Counted from the stretch's first letter, positions 35,234-45,061 are shown. The stretch is DNA of 64,000 nt from Desulfuromonadaceae bacterium (GCA_028688955.1 JAQTXD010000002.1:62001-126000), one strand, 5' to 3'. The notes: generated from the letters alone by a model not told the origin. A program made the numbers and translations.

Positions 35234-37933
35234 TCAATAATGAATGTCAAGCATCGACTGGCCGTGCTGTTTCTGATATGCAGCTTTACCTGCTGGAACA
35301 TCAGCATGCGCTGTTTGATAGCCGCGTGGTGATAACCATATCTGCTGCTGCTGTTGCTGTTTCGCCAGTTCACGCCAGGCATTTTGATTCTGTCCCTGGC
35401 CTGTCCCTTTTCCACCGGTCGTTACATCAAAAGATTCCATCGTGATGTTCTGACGTGACAGAGATTCTTTAAGGGAATCGGTATGCTGTACAATAGCGTC
35501 CCGCACTGTTCGGTTTTCAGCTACAATTTCAACTGAGAGCTTCTGCCCCTGAAGATTCAGGTTCACTTTCAGTTCACCCAGGCTGTCTGGTGACAGTGTC
35601 AGTGTAATCTGCTGACTCCCTGCCTTTACATCGTGCTGCACCAGGCGCTCCTTAACGTGCTGCATGACCTGTTCCGGAACATCCTGACGAGCGGATTCGG
35701 GCTGTGCAAATTTTCCTGATGTCGATACTACTTTCTGATGGTCTGCCCCCAGTTGCCCACGCATGTTCTGGGCCAGCAACTGACCGTCTGAAGTACTGTC
35801 GGATTGCCCAAAATCACCTTCGAAACTACCGGAGGAGTCCGAATCAACCATTGACTCACCAACTGTTGCTGCAAGCTGAAGAGATGGAGTCATATCTTTG
35901 ACGTTGCTCTTTTCAGAATTCGTCCGGGCCTTATCAATCCACGTTTCTGACGTTAGGTGTAGATTGCCCGGACCGGCTGCACGGTTTACTGCATCAGGTA
36001 GTACAGAAGTCACCCGGGCGGTAATCGGCCGAGGCTGGGAGAGTTCCTTATCAACCCATGCTTCTGACGTAAGGTGCGGATTGCCCGGACCTGCTGCACG
36101 GTTTACTGCATCAGGTAGTACAGAAGTCACCCGGGCGGTAATTGGCCGAGGCTGGGAGAGTTGAATATCCAGCTCTGACTCAGGTGTAGGGGAAATAACT
36201 AATGCCGTCTGAACATCGTCTGGTTGATGAACGGGTGTAGATGCCGCAATCTGTATTTGGTCAACGGGAAGTGGAGTTGATTTGCTGACCTCCGAAGCAC
36301 TCCGAGAGACCTCTACCTGAGGAAGCGACACTGCTGTTAAGGGTTTATTCTCAGTAAGTGCCGTTCGGATTACATCGTTTGTTATGCGCTGATTCTGCAC
36401 TGAAACCGGTTCATCTACCACATGAACCGCCTTGCCTGTCATTAGTGCTACGGGCTGTGCCGGTACTACGGCAGATTCGCCATCAACAACGGCGTCCCCT
36501 TTTATTCCGGTCTGTAAATGCTGACCCTCGATTTTAACAGTTCCCGCAACAGTTTTCTCATCCCAGGTTGCCGCAGGCTTTAATTCTGTTGCGTGTGTCT
36601 GAGTCTGCTCTGCAACAGATTGTTCAGATTCTTTGACCACAATTGCTTCAGTATTTACGATGTGTTGATCTGCTGTAACAACTGCGTCCAGAAGAGTTTC
36701 AGCGAAGGGCTGTGCTGGTTTGCTGACTTCCGAAGTTTTGATGACGGTGCCATTCATCACCGTGCTATCTGGTGCGGTTGGAGCGGGCGACTGCCCGTCA
36801 GAAAACATGGTGCTGGTTGATACGGTCTTCATGATCTTTTCTGCAGTTGATTGATCATTCCGTAGAACGACCAGCGTCTGATGTGTCCCTACTGGTTGTG
36901 TTAATTCTGACGTCGCCGGCACCGGTCGGTTCGTTGTTGCTGAAGCGATAATAGTGGGCTGTTTTACCGAAGTGACTGTCTTCGTGGATTCATCAACGGA
37001 AACTTGTGTTGTTTTGTTGACTTCCAAGATGCTCTGAGCCGTTTTCACGTAGACGTCATCAGCTGTTTTTGTTGGTTGACTCTCCACACCCTGTGTTACC
37101 TTTGATTCTGCCAGCTCAAAAACGTGAACTGGTTGTACGGTCAGTGGGACCACCTGCGGTGTTCGATGTACCGTAATTTGTTCCTTCTGAGCCGTATCAT
37201 TTGATGCAAAAACATTTGCAACCTGCAATGACGGACCTGCTATCTTCTGTCCATCTTCAGCCGGAATTATTATCGGTTTGATGACGTCCGACACGCTGGC
37301 AGATAACACTGGATTCCGTGCCCGTTGTCGAGCATAATCAGCCTCAATGAGGTTATCCTCCGTTACCATCTCTTTTTCTCTCTGCTGTGCCGGTTTTACA
37401 GCCTCTGACTCTGTCGCCATCATGGCTGATTTCCCTAACCGTACGGCTTCCTTCTGAGGCCCGTCAACAGGAGGCACCATCGTAATGTTGACGTCCGGTA
37501 TTCTGCCGGATTGTACGTATGCAGCTAAAGCCATAAGCGATGAAACATCTGATTGTTCGTTGCGTTGAGATTCAGTTTTTTCGTTGAGTACAGCTGTCTC
37601 GGAATCATCTGCATTGATCGCAGTTGACGGTGACGTGGGAGTGATTGTATGTGCCGTCTGAATCAACGCAAGCAGGTCTGCCATGCGCTGTTCAACACCA
37701 GCATCGACAATCACCTGATCCACACCCGGATTCACTTCCGATGTCTCCGTTTCCCCAGACTCAGATGCCACTTTTGCCGCCGATAGAAGCTTGAACCCGC
37801 CCAACAACTCTGCAAAATCTCCGGCTTGCTTCTGCGCACCATCGATTGTCGGAGTAGCCGCTACCACTAGGTTCTGAGTTACAAAAGGTGCTATTGTCTG
37901 CACTGAAACAGTATTCAATTGTCCGTTACTCAT
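35234..37933 (-). CDS. fliK: Flagellar hook-length control protein FliK (long form)
   Basis: An 899-residue secreted ruler, about twice the length of the Salmonella protein. The C-terminal Flg_hook domain is conserved (ITLTLSPDSLGELKVNLNLQ and LSVEIVAENRTVRDAI, near residues 780-830); the rest is Thr/Val/Gln-rich and variable, as expected for a ruler. Residues about 590-668 are a recent tandem duplication of 39 residues. A Gln-run (QQQQQQ) lies close to the end. The start has AAGGAGG. It follows the motE-like gene and precedes flgD. Confidence 0.88.
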   Translation of the reverse strand: MSNGQLNTVSVQTIAPFVTQNLVVAATPTIDGAQKQAGDFAELLGGFKLLSAAKVASESGETETSEVNPGVDQVIVDAGVEQRMADLLALIQTAHTITPTSPSTAINADDSETAVLNEKTESQRNEQSDVSSLMALAAYVQSGRIPDVNITMVPPVDGPQKEAVRLGKSAMMATESEAVKPAQQREKEMVTEDNLIEADYARQRARNPVLSASVSDVIKPIIIPAEDGQKIAGPSLQVANVFASNDTAQKEQITVHRTPQVVPLTVQPVHVFELAESKVTQGVESQPTKTADDVYVKTAQSILEVNKTTQVSVDESTKTVTSVKQPTIIASATTNRPVPATSELTQPVGTHQTLVVLRNDQSTAEKIMKTVSTSTMFSDGQSPAPTAPDSTVMNGTVIKTSEVSKPAQPFAETLLDAVVTADQHIVNTEAIVVKESEQSVAEQTQTHATELKPAATWDEKTVAGTVKIEGQHLQTGIKGDAVVDGESAVVPAQPVALMTGKAVHVVDEPVSVQNQRITNDVIRTALTENKPLTAVSLPQVEVSRSASEVSKSTPLPVDQIQIAASTPVHQPDDVQTALVISPTPESELDIQLSQPRPITARVTSVLPDAVNRAAGPGNPHLTSEAWVDKELSQPRPITARVTSVLPDAVNRAAGPGNLHLTSETWIDKARTNSEKSNVKDMTPSLQLAATVGESMVDSDSSGSFEGDFGQSDSTSDGQLLAQNMRGQLGADHQKVVSTSGKFAQPESARQDVPEQVMQHVKERLVQHDVKAGSQQITLTLSPDSLGELKVNLNLQGQKLSVEIVAENRTVRDAIVQHTDSLKESLSRQNITMESFDVTTGGKGTGQGQNQNAWRELAKQQQQQQIWLSPRGYQTAHADVPAGKAAYQKQHGQSMLDIHY
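35929..36162 (-). repeat. Two tandem 117-bp repeats inside fliK
   Basis: Units 35929-36045 and 36046-36162 are exactly 117 bases each and nearly identical, in frame, each encoding 39 residues with the common core LSQPRPITARVTSVLPD. The few differences show that the duplication is young. Copy number could vary between strains and change ruler length. Confidence 0.92.
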
Positions 37934-38001
37934 AATTTTTCACCTCCTTTTTGTATAAATTTTTTATGGAGTGGACGCTGCTGCTGTCCATAAAATCAGG
38001 T

Positions 38002-38583
38002 TTATCTTTCCTGCAGATTATCGGACACCCACTTGATAACGCGTGGCTGGCTGATAAATGGAGCCAGCTTTGCGACAGTTTTGGTGTCCAATTTACTTAA
38101 AAGCGACAGGGCTAGGTCTTCCTTCAGAGAGTCAATCATCTTTCCTGCCTGCTCAGCTTTCATGGCTTTAAAAAGTTTGACCATCTTCAGTATTTTCTCT
38201 TCGTGTTTTTTCTTCTGAGCGTCGGATTTATTCTTTAAGGATTCATCTAGTCGCTTTTTATTATCTTCAAGCGCTTTAAGCTGCGCTTCAAGCTTTGCAC
38301 TCAATTTCTTAAGCTCCAACTCTTTGGCAGCAAGAGCAGCTTCCCTCTCCGCCAGTTGCTGACGGCGCGCATCCTGAAGAGCCTTTTCTTCACGCGCCGC
38401 GCGCGTTGCATTTACCGGCTGCGAAGATGGTGATGCACCATCTTTCCCCGAATCAACAACAGCCTTGGAAGTTGTTTCACTCTGCGGCGGCGAACTGGCT
38501 AATACGGTTGACAATTTATATGGCAGCAACGCGAGGATACTCCCCACAATGACTGCCATAGTGTAATAGATTTTCTTATTCAC
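38002..38583 (-). CDS. MotE-like flagellar protein (MgtE N-domain fold)
   Basis: A 193-residue protein with an N-terminal membrane anchor (YTMAVIVGSILALLPY), a long coiled coil (about residues 60-130) and a C-terminal domain (KMVKLFKAMKAEQAGKMIDS and LALSLLSKLDTKTVAKL) resembling the intracellular N-domain of MgtE, the arrangement of MotE-type chaperones that assist stator assembly. It overlaps fliJ by four bases. Assignment is by domain layout and position between fliJ and fliK. Confidence 0.75.
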   Translation of the reverse strand: MNKKIYYTMAVIVGSILALLPYKLSTVLASSPPQSETTSKAVVDSGKDGASPSSQPVNATRAAREEKALQDARRQQLAEREAALAAKELELKKLSAKLEAQLKALEDNKKRLDESLKNKSDAQKKKHEEKILKMVKLFKAMKAEQAGKMIDSLKEDLALSLLSKLDTKTVAKLAPFISQPRVIKWVSDNLQER

Positions 38584-39023
38584 GACGTTTTAGCCTTTTT
38601 CTGGACGGAAATTTCATCGAAAAAATTTCGTTCTTTCGTTGCCATTTCCTGTCGGAATTCGGCAGTTTTTTTCTCTTTTAGCGACTCAAGAACTTTTTTG
38701 TCTTTGCTCGCTTCCATTAAATCAGATCTCTTCTCGATCATAATCAGGTTAAGGCATTCAACCCGTTCTTTATGCTGCTTTATTTGCTCACGCTTTCGTG
38801 CAAAAAAATCCGCATACATACGTAAATCATCGATGCAGGCGATGTTCTGCTGACACCGCTGAAACTCACGTGTCAATATCATGACAAGCTCTTCTTCACG
38901 CTGTAATTCGGTGCTGGCATGCTCAAAGCTCTGTTTTGCCGTTGCAAAATCTTGTTTACGCGCCTTTTCCATCTCCCGGCGATAGACAAGCACCTGTTCC
39001 AATTCGAATGTTTTTCCTGCCAT
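38580..39023 (-). CDS. fliJ: Flagellar export protein FliJ
   Basis: A 147-residue, almost entirely coiled-coil protein that acts as the stalk of the export ATPase. It is charged and starts with FELEQVLVYRREMEKARKQD, the usual FliJ pattern. It lies directly after fliI, with the motE-like gene overlapping its stop. Identification rests on size, coiled coil and location because the family diverges strongly. Confidence 0.85.
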   Translation of the reverse strand: MAGKTFELEQVLVYRREMEKARKQDFATAKQSFEHASTELQREEELVMILTREFQRCQQNIACIDDLRMYADFFARKREQIKQHKERVECLNLIMIEKRSDLMEASKDKKVLESLKEKKTAEFRQEMATKERNFFDEISVQKKAKTS

Positions 39024-39054
39024 CGCCCGCTACCCCCCTGAACTACAGCCGGTA

Positions 39055-40374
39055 TCAGGATAAAAACATGGATTTTAAATCCTGTACCGCTTCTTCAAGC
39101 ATGACCGGATCATGGACGGCCTGTTTCATAAACAACTGCATCTTGGCAATATGCTCTATAGCATAATCTATACCGGGATTACTTCCTGATTTGTAAGCAC
39201 CAATATTAATCAGGTCTTCAGACTGACGATAGGTTGCCATCACCTCTTTGAACTTGGAGGCAACATCAAGATGCTCTTTAGATGCAACATCAGTCATGAC
39301 ACGACTGGTACTTGCAAGAACATCAATTGGCGGGTAGATAGACCGGGCGGCAAGGTCACGGGAGAGCACAATATGACCGTCAAGAATACTGCGCATAGCA
39401 TCCGAGATCGGTTCATTGAAATCATCTCCCTCGACGAGCACCGTATAAAGCGCCGTGATGCTTCCTTCAGGGAAGTTGCCGGTACGTTCCAGCAGTTTTG
39501 GCAGCGCGGCAAAAACAGAAGGCGTATATCCCTTGGTAGTAGGAGGTTCGCCTATAGCAAGACCGACTTCGCGCATAGCCATCGCAAATCTGGTCGCCGA
39601 ATCCATCATCAGGAGGACCTTCTTACCCTGGTTCTTAAAATATTCCGCAATTGTAGTTGCAATATAGGCCCCGCGCATCCGCACCAAAGGAGGTTGATCC
39701 GATGTAGCAACGACCACAACCGACTTTTTCAGTCCCTGCTCCTGAAGATCCTTTTCGATAAACTCACGCAACTCGCGACCTCGTTCACCAATCAGAGCAA
39801 TAACGTTTACATCTGCTTCGGTATAACGGGCTATCATTCCAAGCAAGGTAGATTTACCGACCCCCGAACCTGCCATTATACCGACACGCTGCCCCCTTCC
39901 ACAGGTCAACAATCCATTTATGCTGCGTATACCAAGATCCAGTGGTTTCCGGATTGGTGGGCGGGACATGGGATTAACCGGCAACGCATATATCGGATAC
40001 TCTTCCTCGACATCGATCGCCCCCTTGTCGTCGATCGGATTGCCCAATCCGTCAATGACACGACCCAGCATGGACGGTCCAACGCCCAGAGTGGCATTAT
40101 CGCGCCGCACAGAAATAAGGCTGTCCAGACCGACGCCCCGCAATTCACCAAGCGGCATCAACAGGGTTTTGTTGTTGCGAAAGCCTACTACCTCTGCAGG
40201 GATCGGATCACCTTCGACCGGCTTTATTTCACAGATAGCTCCAACGGAAGTATCCGGACAGTACCCCTCGATAACCAGACCAACTACCTGGGTAACCTTG
40301 CCATGCAACCTGATCGGCTTGGAAGCGGCAAGTGCAGAACGGTATTTCCCGAAATCAACGTTACGATTCGCCAT
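39055..40374 (-). CDS. fliI: Flagellum-specific ATPase FliI
   Basis: A 439-residue F1-beta-like ATPase that powers or assists unloading of export substrates. Walker A is GSGVGKST near residue 168, followed by ALIGERGREL, the Walker B region KVLLMMDSATRFAMA, and the FliI-specific GEPPTTKGYTPSVFA. A 444-codon open frame on the opposite strand is an antisense shadow. It begins 17 bases after fliH. Confidence 0.96.
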   Translation of the reverse strand: MANRNVDFGKYRSALAASKPIRLHGKVTQVVGLVIEGYCPDTSVGAICEIKPVEGDPIPAEVVGFRNNKTLLMPLGELRGVGLDSLISVRRDNATLGVGPSMLGRVIDGLGNPIDDKGAIDVEEEYPIYALPVNPMSRPPIRKPLDLGIRSINGLLTCGRGQRVGIMAGSGVGKSTLLGMIARYTEADVNVIALIGERGRELREFIEKDLQEQGLKKSVVVVATSDQPPLVRMRGAYIATTIAEYFKNQGKKVLLMMDSATRFAMAMREVGLAIGEPPTTKGYTPSVFAALPKLLERTGNFPEGSITALYTVLVEGDDFNEPISDAMRSILDGHIVLSRDLAARSIYPPIDVLASTSRVMTDVASKEHLDVASKFKEVMATYRQSEDLINIGAYKSGSNPGIDYAIEHIAKMQLFMKQAVHDPVMLEEAVQDLKSMFLS

Positions 40375-40391
40375 GGCACATCACAATCGAA

Positions 40392-41129
40392 TCACGATTC
40401 ATCAACGACGGAGGTGGTGCGCTGCTCAAGGAGACTCCGGTATATTTGTTCGAGCTGGCCATCCAGGGAAGCATCGATTGTCCCCATCTCCGTTTCTACG
40501 AGACAAAATCCGGCTGCCACCGATGGGTCAGGCTTGAGCAGCAGCCGCTCATTCAGCAGCTCGGCATGCAGTAATGCATCCCGCCCGGAAGTAACCAGCA
40601 GATAATCATCAGGATTGATACGAACGGTAATTTCTTCACGTGAGGAGAGGTCGGCGAGCGCAGCCTGAACAACTCCGGCTACAATTGAATGGTCTTGATT
40701 TATTTCCTGTATGATAACCTTGCGGGCTACCAGCATAACCAGGTTTATTAATTCGTCTTCCGACTCCCGGAGTATTTTATCGCGCAGGTTATGGATTGCT
40801 TCACTTGAAGCACGCAATGCACGGAATACATTAATAAGACCTCGTTCGGCAAGCTCCTTCCCTTCTTTCAGGCCATCATTAAACGCATCACCGATTCTCT
40901 GGTTTAGTTCGTCCTCGCTTATTTCAATGGCGGAAGGACCGGTATCTCCACTGCCATTTTGGCCACTCACAATCGGGCCAATACCTTGAAACAGTCCCAT
41001 CGGAACGAAATGCCCCTCGCTCTGCACCACATTTGGTGCACTATCTGACTGTCCAATGCTCCTGAAGCTGAATTCAGAGATTCCGGTGCTGTCGTGAAAA
41101 GCCTGTTTGATTATTTTAGACGAGGACAT
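40392..41129 (-). CDS. fliH: Flagellar assembly protein FliH
   Basis: A 245-residue regulator of the FliI ATPase. The central part (IGDAFNDGLKEGKELAERGL, then the helix around LINVFRALRASSEAIHNL) and the C-terminal vacuolar-ATPase-E-like part (EEITVRINPDDYLLV, LLLKPDPSVAAGFCLVET) fit FliH. The ATG at 41129 is preferred to a GTG two codons earlier. It overlaps the end of fliG by 14 bases. Confidence 0.9.
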   Translation of the reverse strand: MSSSKIIKQAFHDSTGISEFSFRSIGQSDSAPNVVQSEGHFVPMGLFQGIGPIVSGQNGSGDTGPSAIEISEDELNQRIGDAFNDGLKEGKELAERGLINVFRALRASSEAIHNLRDKILRESEDELINLVMLVARKVIIQEINQDHSIVAGVVQAALADLSSREEITVRINPDDYLLVTSGRDALLHAELLNERLLLKPDPSVAAGFCLVETEMGTIDASLDGQLEQIYRSLLEQRTTSVVDES

Positions 41130-42108
41130 CGTCACTGCCTTTGCCCGCTAGTACGATTTTTCCTTCCTCCTCCATCTTGCGGACAATCTTGATGATTTCT
41201 CCCTGCGCCTTTTCGACGTCTGAAAGTCGCACCGGTCCCATGACCTCCAGGTCTTCCTTGATCATATCTGCAGCTCGACTTGAGATGTTTTTGAATATCT
41301 TTTCCTTCACCTCATCCGGTGAAGTCTTCATAGCCAATGTCAACGTGTCATTTGACACTTCACGCATAACCGATTGAATACTTCTGTCGTCCAGAGCAAA
41401 TACGTCTTCAAAGGTAAAGAGGTGCTTGCGGATGATTTCAGACAACGGTGGGCTGAGAACATCCAGTTTATCGAGAATTTGTTTTTCCTTGCTACGATCA
41501 AAGTAATTAAACATTTCGACAACTTTATCAATCCCGCCAACTTTATAGCGCTGGGTACCTCCCATTGATTGAAGTTCGCGCTTCATTACGTCATCAATTT
41601 CTTTGAGTATTTCAGGTGACACCTGATCAACGTCCGCAATACGCAACACCACTTCAGCCTGCAGTTCCTGCGGCAGGTGGCTTATTATCTCACTGGTCTG
41701 CTTTGATTTGAGTTTTGCCAGAATGACCGCTATGGTCTGAGGGTGTTCCTGAGAGAGGAAGTTGGCGAGGCTTTTAGAGTCCATGTTTGCCAGAATATCA
41801 ACCAGGTCACCGTAACTGGAGGCTTGCAGTTCCTCCATCAAAAGCTTTGCCTTTTCCGGACCGATCGCTTTCTCGAGAATTTTCAGTACAAATTCATCCC
41901 CCTGAGAAAAAATACCCGCTTCGGGATCTATTACTGCAGTGAAGTCACTGACAATATCCATAATTGTGTCACGTGACACATGCCCAAGCGTGCCCATACT
42001 TCTACTGATTTTTTTAATCTCCGAGTCATCCAAGTGCTCATAGACCTTGGCGGTCACATCGTTGCCAAGATAAAGAAGCAGTATTGCAGCCTTTTCTGAA
42101 CCTGTCAT
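41116..42108 (-). CDS. fliG: Flagellar motor switch protein FliG
   Basis: A 330-residue torque-generating rotor protein. It shows the FliG N-domain (MTGSEKAAILLLYLGNDVTA), the middle-domain EHPQ motif (LSQEHPQTIAVILAKLK), and the C-domain with the charged torque helix (FEDVFALDDRSIQSVMREV). It lies between fliF and fliH. Confidence 0.96.
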   Translation of the reverse strand: MTGSEKAAILLLYLGNDVTAKVYEHLDDSEIKKISRSMGTLGHVSRDTIMDIVSDFTAVIDPEAGIFSQGDEFVLKILEKAIGPEKAKLLMEELQASSYGDLVDILANMDSKSLANFLSQEHPQTIAVILAKLKSKQTSEIISHLPQELQAEVVLRIADVDQVSPEILKEIDDVMKRELQSMGGTQRYKVGGIDKVVEMFNYFDRSKEKQILDKLDVLSPPLSEIIRKHLFTFEDVFALDDRSIQSVMREVSNDTLTLAMKTSPDEVKEKIFKNISSRAADMIKEDLEVMGPVRLSDVEKAQGEIIKIVRKMEEEGKIVLAGKGSDDVLV

Positions 42109-42160
42109 AAATTTCCTATAGTCATAAATCCGGATGCATAAATCCAGTAGCAGTTAGTGC

Positions 42161-43738
42161 TTATTTGTCTTCAGCAACCCAGTTTTGTAGTATCTGGGCA
42201 ACCTGATATGGGTCCTTTTTTGCCTGTTCAATGAGACTTTTCTGTTCCTCTACCTGAGCATTAATGAGAGCCCGTTCTGCAGTTGTTAACTCACCGCCCG
42301 ATCCTATTGCTTCAAAGCTCTCAAGTGTTGGACGTTTTGAAAGACGCAGGGAGGCAAGAAGAGGCCGGATCACAAACAATATCAGAGCAAGGAAACCGAC
42401 GCCGATCATCAAATTCTTTGCAAGTGACTGAAAGAACGGATTTGTCCACCACGATGCAACCTCAGTGCTGCCAGCCTCTCCGGTATCCTGAAAGGGTATG
42501 TTTTGGACCGTCAGCTGGTCGCCCCGCTCAAGGTTATAGCCAATGGCACTTTTTACCAATGTTTCGATTTTCTGCAATTCATCTGGTGAACGGGGAATGT
42601 ATTTGGCTTTGGCAACCTGTCCCTCTTTCACCGCAGCAGGTGCTTCATATTTACCATCAACCAGTACAGCAATTGATATTTTGCTGAGAGCTCCTACCGG
42701 CTCAATAATCTTGGCGGTAGAGCGGCTTACCTCGTAGTTCAAAGTTTCGTCACTTTTGGAACCGCCACCGGAGGTTGACCCGGCACCAGCAGGTGTACGC
42801 CCAAGATTTGTTTGTACTCCCGGGACGCCGGTGCTGCTGGTTGTAGAAGCCCCTTTTTCATCTGTTCTCTGCTCACTGCGTACCGCAATTGATTCTGGAT
42901 CGAACTTTTCTTCGACCCGCTCAACCTGTTTGAAGTCAAAAGAGGCAGTGACACGGGCAATTGATTTCCCCCCACCTACAATCGGGTCAAGCAGCGACTG
43001 GATCCGTTCCTCAACATTTTTTTCGTACGCGTGTTGGGTTTCCTGCATCGCTGAAGTCATACGGGCTGTCGGGTCACTGCTACCGCCTTTACTGAGAATC
43101 TTGCCGCGACTGTCCAGGATTGTGACATGTTCCGGGTCCATCCCCTCAATCGAAGAAGCAACCAGATGCACCACCCCTTGCACCTCCGAATCCCGCAAAA
43201 CACGATTCGATTTCATCTTAAGCACGATTGAAGCGGTCGCCGGTTTCTCATTATCCTTGAAGAGAGATTTTTCAGGTATGACCAGATGGACACGAGCCTG
43301 TTCGACCCCTGTCAACTGGGCTATCGTCCGAGAAAGCTCACCCTGCAATGCCCGCTGATAGTTGAGTTTCTGAACAAATTCCGTCATGCCGAAATTCTTG
43401 CGGTCAAAAATTTCGAACCCGACACCGCCTCCCTGCGGGATACCTTCGGAAGCCAATGTCAGGCGAAGTTCGTATACTTTGTCGGACGGCACGAGAATGC
43501 CTTTGCCATCAGCCGTGATCTGGTAGGGTGTTTTGGCATCCTTCAATTTTTTGACAATTTCACCCGCATCTTCAGATGTCAGATTTGTGAAAAGGGGGCG
43601 GTAGTCTGTACGATTTGCAACAAAGATTAAAATAGCGAACGCAGCTGCGGACAGAAATGCCACAAAGGCTATCAGCATCTGCTTGCCGGGAGCAAGAGCG
43701 GTAAATGGTTCTATGAGTCTGCGGATTCCTTCTGGCAT
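42161..43738 (-). CDS. fliF: Flagellar MS-ring protein FliF
   Basis: A 525-residue MS-ring subunit with two membrane helices, at about residues 18-40 and 430-455. In between lie the ring-building motifs, with the YscJ-like segment EGIPQGGGVGFEIFDRKNFG and then LQGELSRTIAQLTGVEQARV. The C-terminal FliG-binding tail ends LIEQAKKDPYQVAQILQNWV. It follows fliE by about 60 bases. Confidence 0.96.
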   Translation of the reverse strand: MPEGIRRLIEPFTALAPGKQMLIAFVAFLSAAAFAILIFVANRTDYRPLFTNLTSEDAGEIVKKLKDAKTPYQITADGKGILVPSDKVYELRLTLASEGIPQGGGVGFEIFDRKNFGMTEFVQKLNYQRALQGELSRTIAQLTGVEQARVHLVIPEKSLFKDNEKPATASIVLKMKSNRVLRDSEVQGVVHLVASSIEGMDPEHVTILDSRGKILSKGGSSDPTARMTSAMQETQHAYEKNVEERIQSLLDPIVGGGKSIARVTASFDFKQVERVEEKFDPESIAVRSEQRTDEKGASTTSSTGVPGVQTNLGRTPAGAGSTSGGGSKSDETLNYEVSRSTAKIIEPVGALSKISIAVLVDGKYEAPAAVKEGQVAKAKYIPRSPDELQKIETLVKSAIGYNLERGDQLTVQNIPFQDTGEAGSTEVASWWTNPFFQSLAKNLMIGVGFLALILFVIRPLLASLRLSKRPTLESFEAIGSGGELTTAERALINAQVEEQKSLIEQAKKDPYQVAQILQNWVAEDK

Positions 43739-43801
43739 TGGAGAAGTTTACATTCCTTTCGAAGTAGATCTTTCCTGCTGGCACTACGTTTGCTTCTAAT
43801 G

Positions 43802-44104
43802 CTACACCTGCATTCTCATAACCTCTTGATATGCTTCAAGTGCTTTGTTGCGTACCTGAGACATAAACTGGAACGATATGCTGGCCTTCTCTACCTCGAT
43901 CATTACCTCGTGAAGATTTTTGTTTTCTCCGCTGGCAAGTCCCTGGATCGATTTGTCAGATTGAACCTGGATATCATTGACTTTAGATACAAGTTCACTG
44001 AAAAATTTACCCGCGCCTTCCGCAGTCGATGACGAACTGATTTTGCCCATTTCCGGAAAAGCCTTTGCCATGCCTATGCCGCTCTCGATACCTGTGATAA
44101 CCAT
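43802..44104 (-). CDS. fliE: Flagellar hook-basal body adaptor FliE
   Basis: A 100-residue protein joining MS ring and rod. The C-terminal family motif is clear: [20 protein letters not shown] followed by [17 protein letters not shown]. It follows flgC by 40 bases. Confidence 0.95.
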   Translation of the reverse strand: MVITGIESGIGMAKAFPEMGKISSSSTAEGAGKFFSELVSKVNDIQVQSDKSIQGLASGENKNLHEVMIEVEKASISFQFMSQVRNKALEAYQEVMRMQV

Positions 44105-44144
44105 AATGTATATCCTCGTCAGTTCAGTTAGATAGATTCAGAAA

Positions 44145-44582
44145 CTACTTGCCGATTTCAAGCGTCTTGAGAGCCATACTTTTGGCAGCCTGTACTGCTG
44201 TCACATTTGCCTCGTAAGCCCGCGTCGCGCCAATCATATCAGCCATCTCTTCTACAACGTTAACATTCGGCATGGCAACATAACCCTGCGGATTAGCATC
44301 AGGATGACTTGGGTCATACTGCAAGCGTGGTGGATTCTGGTCTTCTATTATTTCAGATACATCAACTTTCCGTACCTGTTTCGCTGTCGCACCGTCAAGA
44401 GCCCGGTTGAATTGATTTTCCAGAGGGGTTGCGGCAAACACGGCATCTTTCCTCTTGTAGGGACCTCCTTCAGGGGTTCGTGTCGCGTTTGCATTGGCAA
44501 GATTACTCGATATCAGGTTCATGCGCGTCCGACCGGCAGAGAGCGCTGAAGAGCTAACATTCATTGAACTAAAAAAATCCAT
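44145..44582 (-). CDS. flgC: Flagellar proximal rod protein FlgC
   Basis: A 145-residue rod protein. The start MDFFSSMNVSSSALSAGRTR with NLISSNLANANATRTPEGGP and the C-terminal EEMADMIGATRAYEANVTAV are canonical. It is immediately adjacent to flgB with no gap. Confidence 0.96.
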   Translation of the reverse strand: MDFFSSMNVSSSALSAGRTRMNLISSNLANANATRTPEGGPYKRKDAVFAATPLENQFNRALDGATAKQVRKVDVSEIIEDQNPPRLQYDPSHPDANPQGYVAMPNVNVVEEMADMIGATRAYEANVTAVQAAKSMALKTLEIGK

Positions 44583-45017
44583 TTATTTTCCCTCCCTGAT
44601 TGCAGACCGCAACCCCTCAAACTTTTTGTTCAGCATCTGCACTGATGCATTAAACATGACCTGGTTTTCAGCCATCCGGCCCATTTCGTTTTCTAGCTCA
44701 ACTGCGTTACCATCTTTGCCGGGAGTCTTGGCGGGAGTTTCTATAACGCGGCCTGTAACTGATTGTATTCCGCTCGCTGCAGCGGCGCCACGAACGGGTA
44801 TATGTCGCGGGTGCGGAACCGTTGAAGAACGTTGTCCACTCTGGCGTTCTTTAAGAGCCCCCTGCAATTCTTGTTCAAAATCAAGAGACTTGGGAATAAA
44901 GTTCGGGGTTTCTGCATTGGCAATATTTGACGCAATCAAATTCTGGCTTTTAGACCTTAAGTCAACACTTTTACCCAGAAGATCTATAGTGTTGCTAAAA
45001 AGACCATCTATACGCAT
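44583..45017 (-). CDS. flgB: Flagellar proximal rod protein FlgB
   Basis: A 144-residue rod protein with the rod signature SQNLIASNIANAETPNFIPK and the C-terminal MGRMAENQVMFNASVQMLNK. The ATG at 45017 is chosen because AAAGGAG lies seven bases upstream; a TTG two codons earlier is less likely. It is the first gene of the main basal-body operon and sits about 30 bases downstream of a sigma-54-type promoter. Confidence 0.95.
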   Translation of the reverse strand: MRIDGLFSNTIDLLGKSVDLRSKSQNLIASNIANAETPNFIPKSLDFEQELQGALKERQSGQRSSTVPHPRHIPVRGAAAASGIQSVTGRVIETPAKTPGKDGNAVELENEMGRMAENQVMFNASVQMLNKKFEGLRSAIREGK

Positions 45018-45045
45018 ACACAAGCTCCTTTAGAAACGCACTTTC

Positions 45046-45061
45046 TGCAAAAAGTATACCA
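45046..45061 (-). promoter_or_regulatory. Sigma-54-type promoter of the flgB operon
   Basis: On the minus strand TGGTATACTTTTTGCA matches the -24/-12 pattern, with GG and GC separated by exactly ten bases and a perfect TTGCA -12 element. The -12 GC is about 30 bases before the flgB ATG, leaving a leader with room for its AAAGGAG site. Sigma-54 control of flagellar genes is known in Geobacter. No enhancer-binding site was identified. Confidence 0.65.

Noticed and set aside
39271-40605. 444-codon plus-strand frame opposite fliI and fliH
   Set aside because: Both minus-strand genes are unmistakable; the antisense product is unlike any protein family.
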